Shown: positions 34,305 to 43,261, numbered from the stretch's first letter. The stretch is DNA of 64,000 nt from CBDHCC01 sp965261015 (GCA_965261015.1 CBDHCC010000001.1:1550001-1614000), one strand, 5' to 3'. The notes: generated by a model not told the origin, from the sequence alone. Numbers and translations: made by a program.

Positions 34305-35711
34305 GTGCCCGCGATCCGACCGAGCTGGCTGATGGCGACCGCGCTCATCCCGGCCTTCGCCATGGCCCAAACCACCGGTCCCGCTCCGGCCAGCCCCAGC
34401 ACGGGGCAGATCCCGGGCGCGCAGCCGGAGGCGACTCCGGCGCAGGGTGTCGATCCGTCGTTCCTGCCGACGGCACGCCTGAACGTCGCGGACGCCAGCG
34501 TCGCGCGGCGGTCGAACACGGGCATGCGGACGGCCGTGGCGATCGTGAATGGCGAGGTCTTGACCGACACCGATGTCGATCAGCGCCTGGCACTCAATCT
34601 GCTGGCGATGGATCGACCGGATCTGCCCGCCGACGAGGTGGCGCGCCTTCGCGCCCAGGTGCTCCGCAATCTGGTCGACGAGTCGTTGCAGGTCCAGGCG
34701 GCGGCGACCGACAAGCTGGAGGTGGACGACGCCCAGGTGGCGGCGCGCTACGCCTCCTTTTCCCAGCAGTTCGGCCGCACTCCCAAGCAGATGGACGAGT
34801 ATCTGGCGTCCGTGGGCAGTTCGGCGACCAGCCTGAAGCGGCAGATCCGGGCGGAGAGCGCCTGGCAGAAGGTCCTCGGGCGGCGGGTCGGCTACTTCGT
34901 CAACGTATCGGATGAAGAGGTGAACGGTATCCTGGACAAGCTGAAGGCGTCCAAGGGCCAGACCGAATATCATGTGGGCGAGATCTACCTGTCCACCCCC
35001 GCGGGCAGCGAGGCGCAGGTGGCCGACACCGCCCGCAAGATCCTGGAGCAGATGCGCCAAGGTGGAAGCTTCACTGTCTACGCCCGACAGTTCTCCGAAG
35101 CGTCCACCGCCGCGGTCGGCGGCGATCTGGGCTGGGTGAGGCCCGAACAGCTGCCGCCACAGCTGTCGCAGGCGGCGGCGGAGTTGAGCCCTGGTCAGGT
35201 CGATGGCCCGATCGAGGTGCCCGGTGGCCTGTCCATTCTCTATCTGATGGACAAGCGGCAGATTCTGACCAACGATCCGCGTCAGGCGCGCCTCGCCTTG
35301 CGACAGCTCTCCATCTCCTTTCCCGCCGGGACCACGCAGGAGCAGGGGAAGGCAATCGTCGACCGGTTCCGGGCGGACCTGGCCAAGGTGGAAAGCTGCG
35401 CGGCCGTCGACACGCTTGCCAAGACCTATGACGCGCAGGTTGTCGACAACGACGAGGTCACCGCCGGTGAGCTGCCGGGTCCGATCGCGGACATGATGCT
35501 GGCCCTGCCGATCGGCCACGCGACTCCGGTCTTTGGATCGCTGGACGAGGGCGTGCGCGCGCTGGTCCTGTGTGGCCGGAGTGCCCCGCCGGCGGCCAAC
35601 CTGCCAAGTTTCGACCAGGTCAAGGTGAACCTAGAGAACGAGCGTATCGCGCTCAGCGGCCGCAAGTACCTGCGCGATCTGCGGCGCGACGCGGTGATCG
35701 AGTATCGCTAA
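34305..35711 (+). CDS. surA: Periplasmic chaperone / peptidyl-prolyl isomerase SurA
   Basis: 468 residues. SurA guides outer-membrane proteins, including LptD, to the BAM complex. The start is GTG 34305-34307, with AGGAGA eight bases upstream, giving the signal peptide AIRPSWLMATALIPAFAMAQ; an ATG ten codons later is a weaker alternative. The N-terminal SurA domain is TAVAIVNGEVLTDTDVDQRL and on to SAWQKVLGRRVGYFV. A parvulin-type rotamase domain lies at about 225-330 (YHVGEIYLSTPAGSEAQ, GGDLGWVRPEQLPPQL). A second, weaker rotamase-like region (ARLALRQLSISFPAGTTQ) follows. Two promoters are plausible: upstream of lptD, and at 34234. Confidence 0.94.
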   Translation: MPAIRPSWLMATALIPAFAMAQTTGPAPASPSTGQIPGAQPEATPAQGVDPSFLPTARLNVADASVARRSNTGMRTAVAIVNGEVLTDTDVDQRLALNLLAMDRPDLPADEVARLRAQVLRNLVDESLQVQAAATDKLEVDDAQVAARYASFSQQFGRTPKQMDEYLASVGSSATSLKRQIRAESAWQKVLGRRVGYFVNVSDEEVNGILDKLKASKGQTEYHVGEIYLSTPAGSEAQVADTARKILEQMRQGGSFTVYARQFSEASTAAVGGDLGWVRPEQLPPQLSQAAAELSPGQVDGPIEVPGGLSILYLMDKRQILTNDPRQARLALRQLSISFPAGTTQEQGKAIVDRFRADLAKVESCAAVDTLAKTYDAQVVDNDEVTAGELPGPIADMMLALPIGHATPVFGSLDEGVRALVLCGRSAPPAANLPSFDQVKVNLENERIALSGRKYLRDLRRDAVIEYR

Positions 35712-35728
35712 TCGATAGCGTCGGACCC

Positions 35729-36718
35729 TTGCCGATCGCCCTGGCGCTGGGCGACCCTGCGGGTGTGGGGCCAGAGCTTGCCGGTCGCGCCTGGGATCGC
35801 CGGGTTAATGACAGGGTGCCGGCGTTTTTCGCCGTTGGATCACCGTCCTCTGTCCGGGCGGTCTGGAACGGGCCTTTGATGCCCATTCAGACGCCGGAAG
35901 AGGCGGTGACCGTTTTCGCCGACGCCTTGCCGATCATGCCGGTCGGCGAAGATATGGCCGTCGATCCGGGACGCCCGGATTTGGACGGAGCGCGAACCGC
36001 TTTGGCATCCCTGGAGCAGGCGGTCGGGTTGGCGATCGGACGGGCGGTCGACGCGGTGGTGACCGGGCCGGTCAGCAAGGCGCAGTTGCACGGCGTCGGC
36101 TTTCGCCATCCCGGCCAAACGGAATATGTGGCGGAACGCTGCGGCGTGAGTCCGGGCGCCGCTGCTATGATGCTGGCTGCGCCCACGTTAAAGGTGGTGC
36201 CGATCACCACGCACATCGCCCTGTCCGCCGTGCCGGCCGCATTGACCGAAGCGTTGGTCGTCCAACGGGCCCGCACCACGCACAAGGGCTTGCAGCGCAA
36301 TTGGGGCGTGACGGCCCCGCGCCTGGCGCTCGCCGCGCTGAATCCGCATGGGGGCGAAGGCGGTGCGATGGGGCGCGAGGAGATCGAGGTGCTGGCTCCG
36401 GCCTGCGAGACCTTGCGCGCCGAGGGCCTGATGATCGACGGTCCGGTCCCGGCCGACGCGCTGTTCACCCCGCGGCGGCGCGCCCAATATGACGCGATCC
36501 TGTGCCCCACCCACGATCAGGCGCTGATCCCCTTTAAGGCGTTGCACGTTGACGAGGGCGTCAACGTCACGCTCGGCCTGCCGATCGTACGGACCTCGCC
36601 CGATCACGGCACGGCCTTCGACATCGCCGGGACCGGCCAGGCCCATGCCGGCGCAACGATCGCGGCACTGCATTTGGCGGGCCAGATCGCCGACGTCCGC
36701 CGCCGCCTCGACATTTGA
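35729..36718 (+). CDS. pdxA: 4-hydroxythreonine-4-phosphate dehydrogenase
   Basis: 329 residues. An NAD-dependent enzyme of the DXP-dependent pyridoxal phosphate pathway. The only plausible in-frame start is TTG 35729-35731 (MPIALALGDPAGVGPEL), 17 bases after surA. Motifs: GDPAGVGPELAGRA, VTGPVSKAQLHG, ITTHIALSAVPAA (metal His), LNPHGGEGGAMGREE and PTHDQALIPFKAL (metal His). A notable difference is HPGQTEYVAERC at about 127-138, where most family members have GHTE and the His binds zinc; here Gln occupies that site (residue 130). The stop TGA overlaps the rsmA TTG start as TTGA. Confidence 0.92.
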   Translation: MPIALALGDPAGVGPELAGRAWDRRVNDRVPAFFAVGSPSSVRAVWNGPLMPIQTPEEAVTVFADALPIMPVGEDMAVDPGRPDLDGARTALASLEQAVGLAIGRAVDAVVTGPVSKAQLHGVGFRHPGQTEYVAERCGVSPGAAAMMLAAPTLKVVPITTHIALSAVPAALTEALVVQRARTTHKGLQRNWGVTAPRLALAALNPHGGEGGAMGREEIEVLAPACETLRAEGLMIDGPVPADALFTPRRRAQYDAILCPTHDQALIPFKALHVDEGVNVTLGLPIVRTSPDHGTAFDIAGTGQAHAGATIAALHLAGQIADVRRRLDI

Positions 36719-37563
36719 GCGAGCCGCCCCTCCCCCCGCTGCGCGACGTGATCGCGCGGCATGCGCTGTCCGCGCGCAAGTCGCTCGGTCAGAATTTTCT
36801 GCTCGACCGTCAGCTTCTCGCTCGGATCGCGGCCGTGGCGGGCGATCTGAGCGACGCGGAGGTCTATGAAATCGGACCGGGCCCCGGTGGCCTGACCCGC
36901 GCCCTGATCGACGCGGGCGCGCGCGTGACCGCCGTGGAAGCCGATCCTCGCGCGGTCGCGGCATTGGCGGAGTTACAGGACGCGCGACCGGGCCGTTTGC
37001 GGGTGATCGAGGGCGACGCGCTGGAGGTCGATGCGCGCGCGCTCTTTTCCGAACGCCCCCACATCGCCGCGAACCTGCCTTACAATGTTGGGACCCGCTT
37101 GCTGGTGGACTGGCTGACAGTGGCGGAATGGCCGCCCTGGTGGCGCTCGCTGACCTTGATGTTCCAGCGCGAGGTCGCGGACCGGATCGTCGCGCGACCG
37201 GGGACCGGCAGCTATGGTCGCCTGTCCGTGCTGGCCCAGTGGCGTTCGACCCCGCGTCTGGCCATGACGGTGAACCGCGCCGCCTTCGTACCGCCCCCGA
37301 AGGTGACGAGCGCGGTCATCCACATCTTGCCAGCCGCACAGCCGCCGGGCGTCGACGTCGAGACGCTGGGTCTCCTGACGGCCGCCGCCTTTGGACAGCG
37401 CCGCAAGATGCTGCGCGCGAGCCTTCGGGCCTTGCCCAGGGGATTGGCGGCGCTGGAGGCTGTCGGGATCGACGGGGAACGACGAGCCGAGACCCTGTCG
37501 GTGGCGGAATTCATCGCCGTCGCGCGCGCCATCGACGCGGATCGAGCGGACGAGGGCGGCTAG
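36715..37563 (+). CDS. rsmA: 16S rRNA (adenine1518/1519-N6) dimethyltransferase
   Basis: 282 residues (KsgA). It dimethylates two adenines near the 3' end of 16S rRNA during 30S maturation. The start is TTG 36715-36717, overlapping the pdxA stop as TTGA; no ATG lies upstream of the conserved SAM-binding region. Motifs: KSLGQNFLLDRQLL, YEIGPGPGGLTRALI, VTAVEADPRAVAAL, and the catalytic NLPYNVGTRLLVDWL. C-terminal helical domain includes FVPPPKVTSAVIHI. Its TAG stop shares a CTAG (37560-37563) with the convergent TPR gene. Confidence 0.96.
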   Translation: MSEPPLPPLRDVIARHALSARKSLGQNFLLDRQLLARIAAVAGDLSDAEVYEIGPGPGGLTRALIDAGARVTAVEADPRAVAALAELQDARPGRLRVIEGDALEVDARALFSERPHIAANLPYNVGTRLLVDWLTVAEWPPWWRSLTLMFQREVADRIVARPGTGSYGRLSVLAQWRSTPRLAMTVNRAAFVPPPKVTSAVIHILPAAQPPGVDVETLGLLTAAAFGQRRKMLRASLRALPRGLAALEAVGIDGERRAETLSVAEFIAVARAIDADRADEGG

Positions 37564-38060
37564 TTCGCCTGCTCCAGCACCGGTTCCGCCTCGACAGCCG
37601 CGGCGGTGACGGTGCTCCTGTCCAGTGCGGCCGCGATCTCGGCCTCACCCGGACAGTTTGCGCCGCACACCTCCTTCAAGCTGGCGAGCGCGGCGCGCGC
37701 CTGATCTACGGCGCCTTTCTCGGCGAAGGCCAGGCCGATCCCAGTCAAGGCGGCGACGTCGCGGCCGTCCAGCATCAGCGCTTCGCGATAAAAGCGGATC
37801 GCCTTGCCGGGCAGGCCCTCGCTGCGAGCGGCCTCGGCCAGCCCGACGAACGCCCGATCATTGGACGGATCGAGCGCGGCGGCCGTTTCGTACGCGTCCG
37901 TGGCAGCGGTGGGCTGCCCGCCCGCCAAGGCGGCGTCACCCGTCTGCGTCCATTCGAGCGATGCGGGCGCGATCGGCCGCTCCCGATCCTGTCCGACCCC
38001 GGCCGACGACAGGCTGGCCGCGCCGACGGCGAGCGCGATGGTAAGCGGCGTGGCACGCAT
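37560..38060 (-). CDS. Exported TPR-repeat protein, function unknown
   Basis: 166 residues. The signal peptide MRATPLTIALAVGAASLSSA predicts export. Two TPR units follow: WTQTGDAALAGGQPTAATDA (about 40-60) with YETAAALDPSNDRAFVGLAE, then EGLPGKAIRFYREALMLDG and AALTGIGLAFAEKGAVDQA. A C-terminal CGANCPGEAEI pair of Cys could form a disulfide. ATG 38058-38060 has AGGAG seven bases upstream. Likely a small periplasmic scaffold; I see no named family. Follows rsmB by 26 bases upstream on the same strand, so it is probably co-transcribed with rsmB. Confidence 0.86.
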   Translation of the reverse strand: MRATPLTIALAVGAASLSSAGVGQDRERPIAPASLEWTQTGDAALAGGQPTAATDAYETAAALDPSNDRAFVGLAEAARSEGLPGKAIRFYREALMLDGRDVAALTGIGLAFAEKGAVDQARAALASLKEVCGANCPGEAEIAAALDRSTVTAAAVEAEPVLEQAN

Positions 38061-38086
38061 GACGATCTCCTGAAGCGGAACTCGAT

Positions 38087-39262
38087 CTAGCACGGGCGGA
38101 CCAATGTCGCCACGAAGAAGCCGTCGGTGTCCGTGGTGCCGGGCGCCAGTCGCACGCCCGGACCGCGGGTCCAAGAGGAGAGCCGGCGCGGCGGTTCGGC
38201 GACCCGCCAGCCGGGCCAGCTTGCCAGATTCTCCGCGACCCGCCTCGGACCCTCCTCGTCCAGGACGGAACAGACGGCGTAGGTCAGGCGGCCGCCGGGC
38301 CGGACCAGCTGACTGGCGAGGTCCAGCAGGTGCGCCTGAGTGACGGCGAGGCGTTGAAGACGCTCCGGCGTGATCCGCCAGCGCCCCTCCGGATTGCGCC
38401 GCCAGGTGCCCGTTCCACTGCACGGCGCATCGACCAGGACCGCGTCGGCCCGGCCGCGCCAATCCTCCAGGCGCTCCCACTCGCGTCCGGGGTTCAGCAG
38501 TCGTGCCTCCACCCCGCCGGCCCCGGCCAGTCGGGCCCGCGCCGGCAGCTTGTCGAGTCGACCTCGGTCCGTGTCGGCGGCGATCAGCGTCCCACGCGCG
38601 CCCATCGCCGCCGCGATGGCGAGCGTCTTGCCGCCCGCGCCGGCGCACAGATCGATCACCGCCTCACCGGGTTTCGGGTCCAGCGCGGCGACGACCCACT
38701 GACTGCCGGCGTCCTGCACCTCGACCAGACCGGCGAGGTCCTGGGGCAGGCGAGACCCTGTCGGCAGACGAAGGCCGTTCGGCAGGTGAGCGAGCGCTTC
38801 GGCCTCGGGCAGCAGCGAGCGGACATCGGCCACCGATGCGCGCAGGGAATTGACCCGCAAGTCCAGCGGTGCCCGACCGGTCAGAGTTTCGGGTTCGTTC
38901 ACGCCCGAATCCGAGAGCCGTTCGAGCAGCCAGGCCGGCGCGACACCGGCCGGCGCAGCGTCCTCATCCCCGCCAATGGGCGCGGGCGCGTGGCCCTCTC
39001 CGGTGAACAGATCTCCCAGCTCCGGCCGCTGCTGGGCGAGGCCGATCAGGGCCGCGCGGCCGCTGGCCGGCACCTCCCCCGACCGGCGAATTGCGTCATA
39101 AGCGAGGTCCCGCACGGCGCGCTTGTCGCCGGAGCCCGCATAGCGGCGCTCTCGAAAGTACGCCGCGATCAGGCGGTCGGCGGGTGGCCCGCCGGACCGG
39201 GCCGCCGCCACGACCGCATCGACGATCTCGATGGCCGCCTGCACTCGTGCTCCGGGCGTCAC
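38087..39262 (-). CDS. rsmB: RsmB-like 16S rRNA (cytosine) methyltransferase
   Basis: 391 residues of the NOL1/NOP2/Sun family. An N-terminal NusB-like helical domain (ARVQAAIEIVDAVVAAARSG) precedes the SAM-binding core: SAM site DLCAGAGGKTLAIAAAM, DAPCSGTGTWRRNPEGR with one catalytic Cys, and LTYAVCSVLDEEG with the second. RsmB makes m5C967 on 16S rRNA; another m5C site is possible. The start GTG 39260-39262 overlaps the guaB stop as GTGA, so it is co-translated with guaB. A longer reading through guaB to 40153 is a shadow in that gene. Confidence 0.91.
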   Translation of the reverse strand: MTPGARVQAAIEIVDAVVAAARSGGPPADRLIAAYFRERRYAGSGDKRAVRDLAYDAIRRSGEVPASGRAALIGLAQQRPELGDLFTGEGHAPAPIGGDEDAAPAGVAPAWLLERLSDSGVNEPETLTGRAPLDLRVNSLRASVADVRSLLPEAEALAHLPNGLRLPTGSRLPQDLAGLVEVQDAGSQWVVAALDPKPGEAVIDLCAGAGGKTLAIAAAMGARGTLIAADTDRGRLDKLPARARLAGAGGVEARLLNPGREWERLEDWRGRADAVLVDAPCSGTGTWRRNPEGRWRITPERLQRLAVTQAHLLDLASQLVRPGGRLTYAVCSVLDEEGPRRVAENLASWPGWRVAEPPRRLSSWTRGPGVRLAPGTTDTDGFFVATLVRPC

Positions 39263-40725
39263 CGGGTCGGGTAGTTCGGGGCTTCGCGGGTGATCGCCAC
39301 GTCGTGAACATGGCTTTCCTGCAGCCCGGCGTTGGTGATCCGCACGAAGTGCGCGCGTTCGCGAAGGTCGGGCAATGTCGCGGCACCCGTGTAACCCATC
39401 GCCGCCTTCACCCCGCCAACCATCTGGTGGACCACGTCGCGTACCGGCCCCTTGAAGGGCACCTGCCCCTCGATCCCTTCGGGAACCAGCTTGAGTTGGT
39501 TCGTGACCTCCGCCTGGAAATAACGGTCGGCGGAGCCGCGCGCCATGGCATCGACCGACCCCATGCCACGATAGGCCTTGTAGGACCGGCCGTGGAACAG
39601 GAACGTCTCGCCCGGCGCCTCGGCGGTTCCGGCCAGGAGACTGCCGACCATCACCGACGATGCGCCGGCCGCCAGGGCCTTTGCGATATCGCCGGAGGTT
39701 CGCAGGCCACCATCGGCGATCACCGGAATATCGGACTTGGCCGCTTCGGCCGCCGAGTCCATCACCGCGGTCAACTGGGGGACGCCGACCCCCGCGACCA
39801 CGCGCGTGGTGCAGATCGAACCCGGGCCGATCCCCACCTTCACGGCGTCCGCGCCGGCTTCGATCAGCGCGCGGGTGCCCCCCGCGGTCGCCACGTTGCC
39901 CGCCACGATCTGAACGTCGTTGGACAAGGACCGGGCGCGTTCCACCGCGCGACCGACCATGGCGGAATGACCGTGTGCCGTGTCGATGACGATCACGTCG
40001 ACACCCGCCTCGACAAGCGCCGACGTGCGCTCGAACCCCGCATCGCCCACCGTCGTCGCGGCCGCGACACGCAAGCGGCCGGCGGCGTCCTTCGTGGCAT
40101 TGGGGTTCATCACCGCCTTTTCGATATCCTTCACCGTCACCAGGCCGACGCACCGATACTGGTCGTCCACCACCAACAGCTTTTCGATCCGGCGCGCGTG
40201 GAGCAGCCGGCGAGCCTCATCCTGCCCGACCTCGGAACTGACCGTCGCCAGATTGTCGCGCGTCATCAATTCGCTGACGGGCTGGTCCGGGCGCTCGGCG
40301 AAACGCACATCCCGGTTCGTCAGGATGCCGACCAGGCGGCCGTCTCCTTCGACCACCGGGATCCCCGAGATTCGATGCTGAGCCATCAGCGCGCGGGCTT
40401 CGCCGAGCGTCTGGTCCGGACGGATCGTGATGGGGTTGACCACCATGCCGCTTTCGAACCGCTTCACCTGCCGAACGGCGTCGCACTGTTCGAGCGTGGC
40501 CATGTTGCGATGGAGCACCCCGATACCCCCCAACTGAGCCATCGCGATCGCCATGTCGGCGTCTGTCACCGTATCCATCGCCGCCGACAGGATCGGGATA
40601 TTCAAAGGGATCGAACGGGTCAGGCGCGTCCGGGTGTCGGCGTCGCCGGGCAGGACGGCGGACGCGCCGGGCACCAACAGCACGTCGTCGAAGGTCAGAC
40701 CGGTTGGGATGTCGTCGAATGTCAT
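39259..40725 (-). CDS. guaB: Inosine-5'-monophosphate dehydrogenase
   Basis: 488 residues, tetrameric. It makes XMP from IMP, the first committed step to GMP. The TIM barrel begins LTFDDVLLVPGASAVL and MDTVTDADMAIAMAQLGGIG. Two CBS domains (about 90-205, with MVVNPITIRPDQTLGEARAL) give nucleotide sensing. The catalytic Cys loop is GIGPGSICTTRVVAGVG, followed by IADGGLRTSGDIAKAL, and the flap YRGMGSVDAMARG. ATG 40723-40725 (MTFDDIPTG). The 106-base gap before it lacks a clear promoter. Downstream rsmB overlaps its stop. Confidence 0.97.
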   Translation of the reverse strand: MTFDDIPTGLTFDDVLLVPGASAVLPGDADTRTRLTRSIPLNIPILSAAMDTVTDADMAIAMAQLGGIGVLHRNMATLEQCDAVRQVKRFESGMVVNPITIRPDQTLGEARALMAQHRISGIPVVEGDGRLVGILTNRDVRFAERPDQPVSELMTRDNLATVSSEVGQDEARRLLHARRIEKLLVVDDQYRCVGLVTVKDIEKAVMNPNATKDAAGRLRVAAATTVGDAGFERTSALVEAGVDVIVIDTAHGHSAMVGRAVERARSLSNDVQIVAGNVATAGGTRALIEAGADAVKVGIGPGSICTTRVVAGVGVPQLTAVMDSAAEAAKSDIPVIADGGLRTSGDIAKALAAGASSVMVGSLLAGTAEAPGETFLFHGRSYKAYRGMGSVDAMARGSADRYFQAEVTNQLKLVPEGIEGQVPFKGPVRDVVHQMVGGVKAAMGYTGAATLPDLRERAHFVRITNAGLQESHVHDVAITREAPNYPTR

Positions 40726-40831
40726 GGCGGCTCACATGGATTGGCAAGCCTCCAGCCTGTAGGGCGAAGGCGGCGGCCCGGCTAGGGAAGCGATGGTCCT
40801 GTCCGGGCGCAACAGGAGCGCCTTCGCGTCG

Positions 40832-42421
40832 TCAGACTGGCTCTTGAACCTTTGGACCGGCGGCCAAGATCGCCGGTGACACGTCGGGTGCGAACTGCTC
40901 GAAATTGTCGACGAACAAGCCCACCAATTTCGCCGCCGTCGCGTCATAGCGATCGCCATCGTCCCAGGTGGAACGGGGATCCAGTATCCCGCCATCCAGC
41001 CCGTCGACCGAGCGGGGCACGTCGAAGCCGAACCGCGGGTCCTGCCGGAACTCCACGTCCGCCAGGCTGCCGTCCAACGCCGCGTCCAGCAGCGTGCGGG
41101 TCGCCCGGATCGGCATACGCTTGCCCGTTCCGTAAGACCCCCCGGTCCAGCCGGTGTTGACCAGCCAGCAGGTCACCCCACCCCGCGCGATCCGCTCCTT
41201 GAGCAGATTGCCATAGACCGACGGGTGGCGCGGCATGAAGGGAGCGCCGAAGCAGGTCGAGAACGTTGCTTCCGGCTCCGTCACGCCGATCTCCGTGCCC
41301 GCCACCTTCGCGGTGTAGCCCGACAGGAAATGGTACATGGCCTGATCCGGTGTCAGCCGCGCGATCGGCGGCAGCACCCCGAAGGCGTCCGCCGTCAGCA
41401 TGATGATGGTGGACGGCACCGGACCCATGTTGTCGGCGCTGGTGTTCGGGATGGACGACAGCGGATAAGCCCCCCGGCTGTTCTCCGCCAGCGCAGGATC
41501 GTCCAGGTCCAATGTACGGCTTTCCGGGTCCATCACGACATTTTCCAGGACGGTGCCGAACATCCGCGTGGTGGCGTAGATCTCAGGCTCCGCCTCCTCG
41601 GATAGCCGGATCATCTTGGCGTAGCAGCCGCCTTCGAAATTGAAGACGTGGGTGTCGGACCAGCCATGCTCGTCGTCGCCGATCAGGGTCCGGCCGGGAT
41701 CGGCCGACAAGGTCGTCTTGCCGGTGCCCGACAGGCCGAAAAAGACCGCGGTGTCGCCCTTCGACCCGACATTGGCGGAACAGTGCATCGGCATGACACC
41801 CTGCTCCGGCAGCAGATAATTGAGCAGGCCGAACACCGACTTCTTCATCTCACCGGCATATTCCGTGCCGCCGATCAGGATCGTGCGGTCGGTCAGGTTC
41901 ACGGCGATGACGGTTTCGGACCGGCAGCCATGCCGCGCCGGGTCGGCGCGAAAACGCGGGAGGTCTATGATGGTGTAATCGCTCTGAAACCCGGCGAGTT
42001 CGTCACTCGTCGGCCGCACGAGCATCGTTCGAATGAACAGAGAGTGCCACGCAAGCGCGTTCACCACGCGGACCCCGATCCGATGCGCCGGCTCCGCGCC
42101 ACCGAACAGGTGCTGCTCGAACAGCACCTCCTCCTCGTCCAGCGCCGCCAGGAAGTCGGCTTTCAGCACGTCCCAGTGGTCCTGAGACATGGCTTTGTTG
42201 ACCTTGCCCCACCAGACGGTGTCGGCGGTCTTCGCGTCCTGGACCAGGAACTTGTCCTGCGCCGATCTGCCGGTGTGGCGACCGGTCGAAACCACCAGCG
42301 GCCCGTCCTTCGCCAGCTTGCCCTCGCCGCGCATCACCGCCTGCTCCACCAAAGCGGCGGTGCCCAGGTCGGTGTGGACCACCGCATCGGTGTAGTGGGA
42401 CAGCTCGAAGTCGGCGGACAT
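40832..42421 (-). CDS. pckA: Phosphoenolpyruvate carboxykinase (ATP)
   Basis: 529 residues. It converts oxaloacetate and ATP to PEP in gluconeogenesis. The signature motifs are VVSTGRHTGRSAQDKFLVQ, the kinase P-loop FFGLSGTGKTTLSADP, metal-binding IGDDEHGWSDTHVF, and NFEGGCYAKMIRL, with AVNLTDRTILIGGTEYAG-like region upstream of the P-loop. ATG 42419-42421 with GGAGAT upstream. The promoter candidate TTGACG-N17-TAACCG lies about 50 bases before the start, in the gap shared with divergent chvI. The pckA-chvI-chvG order is known in rhizobia, where ChvI regulates it. Confidence 0.97.
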   Translation of the reverse strand: MSADFELSHYTDAVVHTDLGTAALVEQAVMRGEGKLAKDGPLVVSTGRHTGRSAQDKFLVQDAKTADTVWWGKVNKAMSQDHWDVLKADFLAALDEEEVLFEQHLFGGAEPAHRIGVRVVNALAWHSLFIRTMLVRPTSDELAGFQSDYTIIDLPRFRADPARHGCRSETVIAVNLTDRTILIGGTEYAGEMKKSVFGLLNYLLPEQGVMPMHCSANVGSKGDTAVFFGLSGTGKTTLSADPGRTLIGDDEHGWSDTHVFNFEGGCYAKMIRLSEEAEPEIYATTRMFGTVLENVVMDPESRTLDLDDPALAENSRGAYPLSSIPNTSADNMGPVPSTIIMLTADAFGVLPPIARLTPDQAMYHFLSGYTAKVAGTEIGVTEPEATFSTCFGAPFMPRHPSVYGNLLKERIARGGVTCWLVNTGWTGGSYGTGKRMPIRATRTLLDAALDGSLADVEFRQDPRFGFDVPRSVDGLDGGILDPRSTWDDGDRYDATAAKLVGLFVDNFEQFAPDVSPAILAAGPKVQEPV

Positions 42422-42472
42422 GGCGCATCTCCATCGCGAATGGTGGTCGGCGACGGTCGCCGTCTGTTCTTC

Positions 42473-42501
42473 CGGTTAGACACGGCCCGCAGGGGCGTCA
42501 A
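42473..42501 (-). promoter_or_regulatory. Candidate promoter of pckA
   Basis: TTGACG (42496-42501) and TAACCG (42473-42478) on the minus strand with 17-base spacing, a five-of-six match in the -35 box. The -10 box is about 52 bases before the pckA ATG. Confidence 0.4.
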
Positions 42502-42514
42502 ACCGCCCACGGCG

Positions 42515-42543
42515 TTGTCGCCCGCGCCCGCTTCGGCTAGCCT
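42515..42543 (+). promoter_or_regulatory. Candidate promoter of chvI
   Basis: TTGTCG (42515-42520) and TAGCCT (42538-42543) with 17-base spacing, starting 14 bases from the divergent pckA -35 box. The -10 box is seven bases before the ATG at 42551, so transcripts would be nearly leaderless. Confidence 0.3.
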
Positions 42544-42550
42544 GACAGAG

Positions 42551-43261
42551 ATGGACACGCCCGCCGAGCCGGTCAGCATCGCGCTGGTGGATGACGATCG
42601 CAACATCCTGACATCGCTGTCGATCGCGCTGCAGGCGGAAGGCTTTGGCACCCGCGTCTATCTGGACGGCGAGGCTGCGTTGACGGCCCTTAAAGAGCGC
42701 CCCGCCGATCTGGTCGTGTCCGATATCAAGATGCCGCGCCTTGACGGGTTGGAGTTGGTGCGGCGACTGCGGACCTTCAGCACCGTGCCGGTCATCTTCC
42801 TGACCTCGCGCGACGACGAGCTGGACGAGGCGCTGGGCTTGGCCGTCGGCGCGGACGATTACATCGCGAAGCCGTTCAGCCAGCGGCTGTTGATCGCCCG
42901 TATCCGCGCCGTGCTGCGCCGGGCGACGGCCCGCAATGCGCCCGAAGCCGACGACGCCGAACCGCCAATGGAACGTGGCGCGCTGACGATGGACGCCGAA
43001 CGTCAGCGCGTGCTGTGGCACGGGCAGGAGGTCGTGCTGACGGTCACCGAGTTCCTGGTTCTCCAGGCTCTCGCGCAGCGGCCCGGTGTGGTACGATCTC
43101 GCGGACAGTTGATGGACATCGCCTACAAGGACGACGGCTTTGCCGACGACCGCACGATCGACAGCCACGTCAAGCGCCTGCGCCGCAAGCTGCGCGACAT
43201 CGATCCGGAGTTCGGCGCGATCCACACGGTCTATGGAGCCGGTTATCGCTTCGATCCGTAG
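42551..43261 (+). CDS. chvI: Response regulator ChvI (OmpR family)
   Basis: 236 residues. Receiver domain: acidic pocket IALVDDDRNILTSL, phospho-acceptor Asp 58 in VVSDIKMPRLDGLELV, Thr in IFLTSRDDE and Lys in IAKPFSQRLLI. Winged-helix DNA-binding domain from about 140: LTVTEFLVLQALAQRPG to SHVKRLRRKLRDIDPEFG and VYGAGYRFDP. ChvI is the regulator partner of ChvG, and in Rhizobiales it responds to acid and envelope stress. The last 29 bases overlap chvG. pckA is divergent. The start ATG 42551 has no strong ribosome site, in line with a leaderless transcript. Confidence 0.95.
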   Translation: MDTPAEPVSIALVDDDRNILTSLSIALQAEGFGTRVYLDGEAALTALKERPADLVVSDIKMPRLDGLELVRRLRTFSTVPVIFLTSRDDELDEALGLAVGADDYIAKPFSQRLLIARIRAVLRRATARNAPEADDAEPPMERGALTMDAERQRVLWHGQEVVLTVTEFLVLQALAQRPGVVRSRGQLMDIAYKDDGFADDRTIDSHVKRLRRKLRDIDPEFGAIHTVYGAGYRFDP

